DNA from: Bacillota bacterium
Lineage (GTDB): Bacteria > Bacillota > Bacilli > Alicyclobacillales > SLC66
Direction of reading: 5' to 3'
Length of the DNA stretch: 64,000 bases
Assembly (NCBI GenBank): GCA_021828865.1
Contig: JAJZCW010000007.1
Coordinates: 1-64,000 of the forward strand
A program made the position numbers and the translations under genes. Of this stretch, positions 26,042 through 31,850 are shown piece by piece; position 1 is the first letter of the stretch, and every line of letters begins with the position of its first letter. The notes under the pieces are model-generated. The model worked only from the letters and a program-made list of their open reading frames with translations. It was not told where the DNA came from and did not search any database.

Positions 26042-26440
26042 ATGGATAGAGACGAAAAGAATGTCCAAAGTATGGTGCAGACGTTGAATTTTCTGCGCAA
26101 AAATGTGCTGAATGTCAGTGACGTGGCTCGAACGAAAAAATTGACTGAGATTCTCAACTCCTTTGCCGGGACGAAGAGTGAAGAGATTTTTATTGTTCAA
26201 AACAGCAAAAGCAAAGATGCTCAAGGTGCGTTAATCGACATTGATTATCTGCTGGAATTGTTAAAGTACAAGGCCATGTTTGACGATAACCTTGAAGACA
26301 CTGCGAATGAAATGCTAATTCAAACTATACAGCAGCGCAAAGGTTTAGTCGCTACAAAAACGCTTGGTGAGGTTGCGGATCAGTTTAACGTAAGCTGGGA
26401 GGAGATTACGGAAGCCAAAGGACGAGTGGAGATCGACTGA
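26042..26440 (+). CDS. Phd/YefM-like antitoxin candidate
   Basis: A 132-residue protein. Its centre (VLNVSDVARTKKLTEILNSF, then EEIFIVQNSKSKDAQGALIDIDYLLELL) follows the Phd/YefM pattern of a DNA-binding strand-helix unit, a 'continue to be expressed' strand, and the hydrophobic VxID(I)(D/E)xL segment. The C-terminal half would bind the toxin. GGAAGG lies before ATG 26042. The stop and the next gene's start overlap (TGATG). The pairing with a RelE-fold protein supports the call. Confidence 0.65.
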   Translation: MDRDEKNVQSMVQTLNFLRKNVLNVSDVARTKKLTEILNSFAGTKSEEIFIVQNSKSKDAQGALIDIDYLLELLKYKAMFDDNLEDTANEMLIQTIQQRKGLVATKTLGEVADQFNVSWEEITEAKGRVEID

Positions 26441-26682
26441 TGTCAAACCCGATCGCACAGAATTTGAACTCTTACTTGGCTCAGTTTAATGTCTTGGTCA
26501 AGTTTCTTGATCCTGTTATTCACGACGATTTGCCCAACTACGATCGTGGGCAAGTCATAGATATTTTGACGGCAATTGTGAAACGATTTGAGGACAATGG
26601 AAATCCCCATCAGGTCGTCGAAAAGTGGAAACTTAAAGGCGACTTGTTCGGCTATTTTAAGATTCGGCTGAAAGCACAATGA
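26440..26682 (+). CDS. RelE/ParE-like toxin, N-terminal part (split gene)
   Basis: 80 residues: an N-terminal helical stretch followed by GNPHQVVEKWKLKGDLFGYFKIRLKA, which matches the LKGxLxGxxRIRxG strand region in the middle of RelE/ParE toxins. A complete toxin needs one or two more strands. These are encoded immediately afterwards in another frame (MIRIVYKVEE). The stop TGA overlaps that ATG as ATGA. Either a single-base indel broke the toxin, or the two halves are coupled by re-initiation. Confidence 0.6.
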   Translation: MSNPIAQNLNSYLAQFNVLVKFLDPVIHDDLPNYDRGQVIDILTAIVKRFEDNGNPHQVVEKWKLKGDLFGYFKIRLKAQ

Positions 26683-26810
26683 TCCGTATCGTTTACAAGG
26701 TCGAGGAATCGCCGGACCAAACTCTGGTCACGATTGTGGTAATAGGCCCGAAGAAGAACGAGGAAGCATACAAGACTGCCAAAAAACGCATTGCGAAGTT
26801 ATCCGAATGA
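26679..26810 (+). CDS. RelE/ParE-like toxin, C-terminal part (split gene)
   Basis: 43 residues: MIRIVYKVEE, then LVTIVVIGPKKNEEAYKTAKKRI. These are the last two strands and closing helix of a RelE fold (compare YRIVY...VLxIGxR). ATG 26679 overlaps the previous stop; no separate ribosome site is present. It is too short for the general ORF list but matches the missing end of the previous gene exactly, so the two were one toxin gene. Confidence 0.6.
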   Translation: MIRIVYKVEESPDQTLVTIVVIGPKKNEEAYKTAKKRIAKLSE

Positions 26811-27002
26811 TGGAACCTCCGCCTATTTGCATGTTGAGCGAAGCAAGATTCGGACCATAAAACTTGCGAAGCGCTTCAATTCGTCAGCCCCTGATTCGGC
26901 AGTCCGGAATTCCACAGACCCACCATTAATGAAACACGGATTTTCAGATCGTGCAAGTGGAAGCAGCATGGCCCTTTAGCCTTTGTGGGCAGCGGTCACC
27001 AG

Positions 27003-27936
27003 CGGATCGATCCGAAAACGGCGGAATGGATGGCATTAGAAAAAAAGATCAAGGAACTAGAATCCGCCAATGATATCTTGAAAAAGAGCACACCAAGCAC
27101 AGCGTGAAAGAAATGTGCCAGGTGTTGCTGGTCAGCGAAGCAGGCTATTATTGTTGGCTGCGTACCCTAACCCGTCCGGATAAATATGATGATCTTTTGG
27201 CGAAGATCCGCCAGATTTGTGCAGAAAACAAAGACTACGGTGCATATCGCATCTACTTGGCCTTACCACTGTTCCACGGCTATACCGGGACCTATTACGT
27301 CATTCTGAAACTTTGCAAAACCCATCCGCTCATGCTGAAGAAGAAATACCATGCGAAGGGAATCACCAAGGCGGATCCCACTGCACAGGCCAGTGAAAAC
27401 CTCATTCAACAGGATTTCAGTGCCGCTGCCCCCAATCAAAAGTGGTTGGGAGACATCACAGAAATCCCGACAGCAGATGGCAAGCTGTATCTCAACGCTG
27501 TCTTGGATTGTTATGATGGCGCCATTGTGGGGTTTAAGATGGCGAAGCCTATGAGGGCAGATCTCTGTGTCAATGCACGTTGGCCGCCGAGCAGCATCAA
27601 GCTTATGGGATGCGGTTTCATCGTGATCGAGACAGCCAATATACCAGTAAGGTGTATCGGGAAACGCTTGCCAGGTATGGGGCGGTGCAAAGTAGGCGTC
27701 ATACCGGAAGATGCGATGATAACGCGAGAATGGGGTCCTTTTTTGCCACATTGAAGAAGGAATGCATTGACAAAGTGAAAACAGAAGCGTTGAAAATGGA
27801 GACGGTCAAAAGCATGGTGTTCCGATTCATCGAAGTTCACGATAACCGGAAACGGATTTACACCACGAACAGTAGTTATCCCCCTCTCATGAAACGCGAT
27901 CAATATTACCGCAACCAGTTGTCACAGGTCATGTAA
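27003..27936 (+). pseudogene. IS3-family transposase remnant (orfA end and orfB)
   Basis: The end of an orfA-type protein (RIDPKTAEWMALEKKIKELES) precedes an orfB-type integrase. OrfB runs in one frame from 27104 through WLGDITEIPTADGKLYLNAVLDCYDG (first Asp region). It changes frame near 27575 and continues with AAEQHQAYGMRF, DSQYTSKVYRET and SFFATLKKECIDKVK to 27936. The catalytic Glu block that should read NxRMESFF reads NARMGSFF, so the Glu is lost. With a frameshift and a missing catalytic residue it is dead. The 190 bases before it (26811-27002) hold no gene. Confidence 0.85.
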
Positions 27937-27950
27937 GGGCGGGTAGCTAA

Positions 27951-27980
27951 GGTCTTGCTCCCAAATTCTGTCGCAAGACC
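27951..27980. other. Small hairpin after the IS3 remnant
   Basis: GGTCTTG (27951-27957) and CAAGACC (27974-27980) form a 7-base perfect stem 15 bases after the transposase stop. It may be a remnant of the element end or a weak terminator. The rest of 27937-28155 shows no gene. Confidence 0.35.
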
Positions 27981-28155
27981 GTCTCCCATTTTGTTTAGGG
28001 ACAAGTTCGTCAAGGTCAGGTCGTATTTGGGTTTAGAGTCCCGTGGGGAGTTTTTAGACGGAGGAACCGTTGATGTTGTTACCCCATTTGGTGACGAGAA
28101 TGAGTAAAAAGCGGAATAGACTTGGATCTCGCTTCACTTCTTGATATTTCCCATT

Positions 28156-28439
28156 TTATAATGCTTCACCCGGAAACTTTACAGCGAGATCACGACATCA
28201 TGACCTAAAACCTCAAAATACACCCTGAATTTTCGAATCACAATGCGAGAAATCCCTTTAAACTCACCATACTCCTCAGTATAATGCCGACTTACTGTTG
28301 AATTTGAGAGAACATCCTCTGTTTCCAGGATGAATTGAGCGATAAAGTCGAGCGTCTCATCCGGCGTGAAATGGGGGCTTCTAAAGGTAAACAATTTTAA
28401 TCGAATAGGAGAAGGCCAGATGATTCGTCGAGTTGTCAC
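28156..28439 (-). pseudogene. RelE/ParE-family toxin with a C-terminal frameshift
   Basis: The main frame (GTG 28439 to a stop at 28179) encodes 86 residues, including DFIAQFILETEDVLSN, GRxY-like SRHYTEEYGEFKGISRIVIRKF and YFEVLGHDVVI. This is a ParE/RelE ribosome- or gyrase-poison fold. It then ends early as ISL-stop. A different frame restores the expected tail LAVKFPGEAL with a stop at 28156, so one base appears lost near 28185. The GTG overlaps the antitoxin stop. Part of the last strand is missing, so activity is doubtful. Confidence 0.75.
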
Positions 28440-28702
28440 TGAGCAAAATCCTTTGAGGATAAGGATTTCAGCAATTCTGACGTTGTCATGACGTCTCCTC
28501 GCTGGTATGCATTTCGACTGCCTTGAATTAACTCACCAAGCTGTGGGTCATCCTGCACTTCGGAAGCGATGGTTTCATTATCGTTGTGAAGCACAATCGT
28601 GACCTGGCCCTTTCCCGGAATGAAGACTTGGCACACAGAGTGCTCCTTGTCTAACTTTTCGATGCGCTCCATCAGTTCATGTGGGGTATGAATGATTTCC
28701 AC
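28436..28702 (-). CDS. Antitoxin of a RelE/ParE-type locus
   Basis: 88 residues: HELMERIEKLDKEHSVCQVFIPGKGQVTIVLHND, then an acidic C-terminus ending in SELLKSLSSKDFAQ. Size, acidity and a four-base overlap (GTGA) with the following toxin gene identify it as the antitoxin. I do not recognise the DNA-binding family with certainty. GTG 28702 lies 10 bases after AGGAGGTG. Confidence 0.6.
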   Translation of the reverse strand: MEIIHTPHELMERIEKLDKEHSVCQVFIPGKGQVTIVLHNDNETIASEVQDDPQLGELIQGSRNAYQRGDVMTTSELLKSLSSKDFAQ

Positions 28703-28843
28703 AGCTCTGTGTCACCTCCTGAATTCCATGCATCCATTATACAGCGATGGGCCATCACCGTATACGTTCTCTGTTGATGTTCGGATTCAAAGCAACGACA
28801 GACGGGCAATCGCTCGTCTGTCGTTGTGTGGCAAAATGTCTCA

Positions 28844-29071
28844 TCATAAAAGCTTGTGCATTGCAAACGGGGAGAACGTTTCATGTCGTTCGACAACCTC
28901 ATGTCCCCACAAGCGGATGTACTTGTTGACCATGTCCATGCTGCGATGGCGCATAATCCGTCTCAAAATAAATGGATCGCAACCGTTTAGAATCCACATT
29001 CTATCAAATGTATGCCTGAATGTATGGGCGCTGTCCCGGACGTTTGTAATTCCAGCCCTCTTACCGTAATC
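28844..29071 (-). pseudogene. C-terminal fragment of a third tyrosine recombinase
   Basis: An uninterrupted frame of about 75 codons, starting after an in-frame stop at 29072, reads DSAHTFRHTFDRMWILNG (HxxR box), then DPFILRRIMRHRSMDMVNKY (H/W box and catalytic Tyr). It ends HETFSPFAMHKLL. The order and spacing fit phage- and ICE-type integrases. There is no N-terminus. It lies about 360 bases from a tRNA-Leu gene, on the side of the tRNA 3' end, as expected for the integrase of an island inserted there. Confidence 0.7.
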
Positions 29072-29132
29072 TTAAATTACGTGCTCGATGGTCGAGCGGT
29101 TAAGGTGACTGCCCTTCAATTTAGTATTGCCC

Positions 29133-29350
29133 TCAATGACCATATCTATTTTCGAAATCGAAGCCACACACTTCACAAACTATCTGCCCATCGAGCCGAA
29201 TTGTAAATAACTTAGCTTCTCTAATAACTGATTGGTCGCGCTTTCTAGATGGATAGATACGCAATTGCCGTTTCCCTTCCTGAACCTCTAGAGGCTCATT
29301 GGTAATATCAGAGAAGAACAAAGTTTCAAAGTCATCTGCAAATTCACCCG
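29133..29350 (-). pseudogene. HNH endonuclease fragment
   Basis: The frame reads GEFADDFETLFFSDITNEPL, then EGKRQLRIYPSRKRDQSVIREAK and ends with GQIVCEVCGFDFENRYGH. Many HNH restriction-type nucleases share the pattern R-RxRxxxLxxxAK ... CxVCGFDFxxxYG and then continue to the catalytic HHxxP. Here a stop codon follows the first zinc-type Cys pair, so the catalytic His part is lost. It was probably a defence (restriction) gene carried by the island. Confidence 0.6.
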
Positions 29351-29431
29351 AATCCCATCCAAAAAAATAAAAAAGGCTCGCGGCCCGAAAGTCCGAAAAC
29401 CCTTGCCCTGTCTTGTTTCTTACGACTTTTT

Positions 29432-29516
29432 TGGTGTCGAGAGCGGGACTTGAACCCGCACGGGTTTCCCCACACGCCCCTCAAACGTGCGCGTCTGCCA
29501 ATTCCGCCATCCCGAC
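29432..29516 (-). tRNA. tRNA-Leu, anticodon GAG, with encoded CCA
   Basis: The 85-base minus-strand sequence folds as a class II tRNA. The acceptor arms are GTCGGGA and TCTCGAC, followed by A and an encoded CCA. A long variable arm is present, the T arm contains GGTTCAAGTCC, and the anticodon stem CACGT/GCGTG encloses TTGAGGG, giving anticodon GAG. It reads leucine codons CUC and CUU. Its 3' end faces the mobile-element graveyard. A T-rich stretch about 60-80 bases downstream may end the transcript. Confidence 0.95.
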
Positions 29517-29637
29517 ATGAGAATGAATCAGCTTTATCAATATAGCAAATGAAATCACAGCATGTCAAGAAGCAACGCCCATACGTCCCCGACACCGCCT
29601 CGCGATGCCTGACGCCTCTACGCCTGCAACTTCCCTA

Positions 29638-29677
29638 CACCGCCCTGCACCGCACTGCACCGCACTGCACCGCCCTG
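29638..29677. repeat. Four 10-base tandem repeats
   Basis: Units CACCGCCCTG, CACCGCACTG, CACCGCACTG and CACCGCCCTG follow one another, and a fifth degenerate copy may follow. They lie between tRNA-Leu and the lytic transglycosylase stop and are not coding. No pairing that would make a terminator is evident. Confidence 0.8.
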
Positions 29678-29690
29678 CCATGCACTAACC

Positions 29691-30299
29691 CTAATAAAAA
29701 CGCTTGAAAATGCCCAACGTATACAATACTCGCATGACAAAGTGGCGAGTCTCCCTTACTGGGATGTCATAAGCCGTCACCTCACTGCCCGACCACACCT
29801 TGCTCGCCAGCCACTCATTAACCCGATTCGGCCCAGCATTGTACGCTGCAATAGCCTCAGGGAGATTACCATGATACATCGTCAACAAATACGACAAGTA
29901 CCACGACCCCAAGCGAATGTTCAAATCCGGTCGCGCCAAATCCACCGACTTGATGCCCGGCATCTGGATCTTTTTTGCCACCCATTGCGCCGTTTCCGGC
30001 ATCAGTTGCATCAGTCCAATGGCACCCGCATGCGAGACGTCATCCTCCCGAAAATGGCTCTCCACCCTCACCACCGCCGCCACAAGGAGCGGATTGACAT
30101 GCATGACCAGCGCTTCCCGCTCAATCGCAGGATAATAGTGGATGGGGTACACCGCGCGCCAAAAAGACGGGACAAACAGCAAAATCATCACGCCAACCAG
30201 CAGCACCAACGCCGCTATCTGCTTAAATCCCATGACAATCACCAATGGGCGCAGCATTTTCACCACCTGACCGCTCCTTTCTGATCGCTCCTTTGCCAT
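29691..30299 (-). CDS. Membrane-anchored lytic transglycosylase (SLT domain)
   Basis: A 202-residue murein hydrolase that cleaves between MurNAc and GlcNAc. One membrane anchor lies at about 27-47, then an SLT domain with the catalytic Glu in VVRVESHFR, followed by SHAGAIGLMQLMPETA and AIAAYNAGPNRV, all canonical. The start ATG 30299 follows AAGGAG. It is directly downstream of coaE, an arrangement seen in other spore-formers. A role in wall turnover is expected. Confidence 0.93.
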   Translation of the reverse strand: MAKERSERSGQVVKMLRPLVIVMGFKQIAALVLLVGVMILLFVPSFWRAVYPIHYYPAIEREALVMHVNPLLVAAVVRVESHFREDDVSHAGAIGLMQLMPETAQWVAKKIQMPGIKSVDLARPDLNIRLGSWYLSYLLTMYHGNLPEAIAAYNAGPNRVNEWLASKVWSGSEVTAYDIPVRETRHFVMRVLYTLGIFKRFY

Positions 30300-30303
30300 C
30301 CAC

Positions 30304-30969
30304 TTACTCCTTGATTTCCACCTTCGTCACCACACTTCGATCGAACGTCCCATCCGGTCGCGCTCCTGCTTCCGCCAGCCTGCGCAGTTCCTCAAGCAGC
30401 GAAGAAGCTAGCCTTGACACCGACGACTCATCCCCAGTGTTATACACGATAATATCCGCCAGCTTTTTCTTTTCGTCCATCGAGAGTTGCGCATCAATCC
30501 GCCTTTGCGCCTCCTCAGACGAAAAACCGTTCCGCTTCATCAGCCGTTCCCGTTGCAGTTCCAGCGGCGCATAGATAAGAACCGACAAATCTGCCTCGCG
30601 ATGCGTGTTGCCTTCAAATAGCAGCGGAATATCGAGAATCACGATGCGCTTCGCATCCTCGCGTACATATTCCCTGGCCTGCCCCCACGTGGATTGCCTC
30701 ACGAGCGGATGGACGATTTGGTTCAGCACTTCCCTTTTTTGCGCGTCAGAAAAGATAATCTCCCCGAGCCTCGCCCGATCCAGCGTCCCATCCGGTTGCA
30801 GCACGCCTTCACCGAACGCCTCCACCACCTGACGCAGCCCTTCAGTCCCTGGCTCCACGACTTCCCGCGCCACGATGTCCGCATCCAAAATGAAAAGACC
30901 CAAATTCGCAAGCTCGCGCGAAAATGTGCTTTTCCCTGTCGCAATCCCGCCAGTTAACCCCACAATCAC
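30304..30969 (-). CDS. coaE: Dephospho-CoA kinase
   Basis: The last enzyme of coenzyme A synthesis, phosphorylating the ribose 3'-OH of dephospho-CoA. It has 221 residues with the P-loop GLTGGIATGKST at the N-terminus, the base-binding DADIVARE stretch and the lid region QLMKRNGFS-like (RERLMKRNGFSSEEAQRR). GTG 30969 overlaps the mutM stop (GTGA) and has GGGGAAGGGG 9 bases upstream, so translation is coupled; the longer frame to 31089 is mutM shadow. The C-terminal tail is slightly longer than usual. Confidence 0.95.
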   Translation of the reverse strand: MIVGLTGGIATGKSTFSRELANLGLFILDADIVAREVVEPGTEGLRQVVEAFGEGVLQPDGTLDRARLGEIIFSDAQKREVLNQIVHPLVRQSTWGQAREYVREDAKRIVILDIPLLFEGNTHREADLSVLIYAPLELQRERLMKRNGFSSEEAQRRIDAQLSMDEKKKLADIIVYNTGDESSVSRLASSLLEELRRLAEAGARPDGTFDRSVVTKVEIKE

Positions 30970-31832
30970 CGCTTCAATCCCCTTCCCCTGATGGCCGCTC
31001 CTCGAGGTGCCGGTTGGCAATGTAAACACACATGAGTGCCCCGTCCCGCCACGCGCCCTTTGACGATTGCCTTGCCACATTGCAGACACGGTTCCCCAGC
31101 GCGACCATACACACGGAGTGAAGTTTGGAAATTCCCCGGCTCCCCAAACCCGTTCACATACGACTTGACAGAACTCCCGCCTGCCTCCACCGCTTCCCCA
31201 ATCACCTCGCGAATCAAATCGACAAGCCGCGCGACCTCTTTTCGCACTAATTTCCCTGCCAACCGCTCCGGATGCACACCCGCCCGAAACAACGCCTCAT
31301 CCACATAGATGTTGCCAAGTCCCGCTATCACACGCTGATCAAGCAACACCGCCTTGATTGGCGCCTTCCGTCCTTTGATCGCCTGTAGCAGGTAATTCGC
31401 ATGAAAGCCGTCCTCCAGCGGTTCCGGGCCAAGTGTATAAAGGCCCTCCAAACGGGAAAGCTCATTTTGCTTCACTAAATCCATCGTGCCAAATTGGCGC
31501 ACGTCCCGGTAACGCAGTTCCTGTCCATTTTTCAGATAAAAAATAACGTGCGTGTGCGGCTCCACCGGTGTTCCCGACTCCGCAATGCCATATCGCCCCT
31601 CCATGCGTAAGTGCGAGACCAGCACCTCATCGTCATCCCACTCGATCAGCAAATACTTCCCCCGGCGTCCCACACGTTGCACCCGCTTGCCAGCCATTCG
31701 CTCACAAAATTCCGCGACATCAGGATAGCGGATGATCCGAGCGAGCCTGACCTCCACCCGCTCCACCGTCTGGCCTTTCAATAACACCTCAAGACTTTGC
31801 CGCACATGTTCTACCTCTGGAAGTTCCGGCAT
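30966..31832 (-). CDS. mutM: Formamidopyrimidine-DNA glycosylase
   Basis: This removes oxidised purines such as 8-oxoguanine and nicks the abasic site. The protein has 288 residues. It starts PELPEVE, with the catalytic Pro2 and Glu3. GNIYVDEALF (helix-two-turn-helix) and a C-terminal zinc finger with CLQC and CLHC are present. It lies between polA and coaE, the Bacillus order, so base-excision glycosylase and repair polymerase are co-transcribed. Confidence 0.96.
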   Translation of the reverse strand: MPELPEVEHVRQSLEVLLKGQTVERVEVRLARIIRYPDVAEFCERMAGKRVQRVGRRGKYLLIEWDDDEVLVSHLRMEGRYGIAESGTPVEPHTHVIFYLKNGQELRYRDVRQFGTMDLVKQNELSRLEGLYTLGPEPLEDGFHANYLLQAIKGRKAPIKAVLLDQRVIAGLGNIYVDEALFRAGVHPERLAGKLVRKEVARLVDLIREVIGEAVEAGGSSVKSYVNGFGEPGNFQTSLRVYGRAGEPCLQCGKAIVKGRVAGRGTHVCLHCQPAPRGAAIRGRGLKR

Positions 31833-31850
31833 GGACCCTACTAGCTCCTT

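Noticed and set aside
29638-29677. Short direct repeats as a possible CRISPR array
   Set aside because: Units are 10 bases and directly contiguous, with no spacers and no cas genes nearby.
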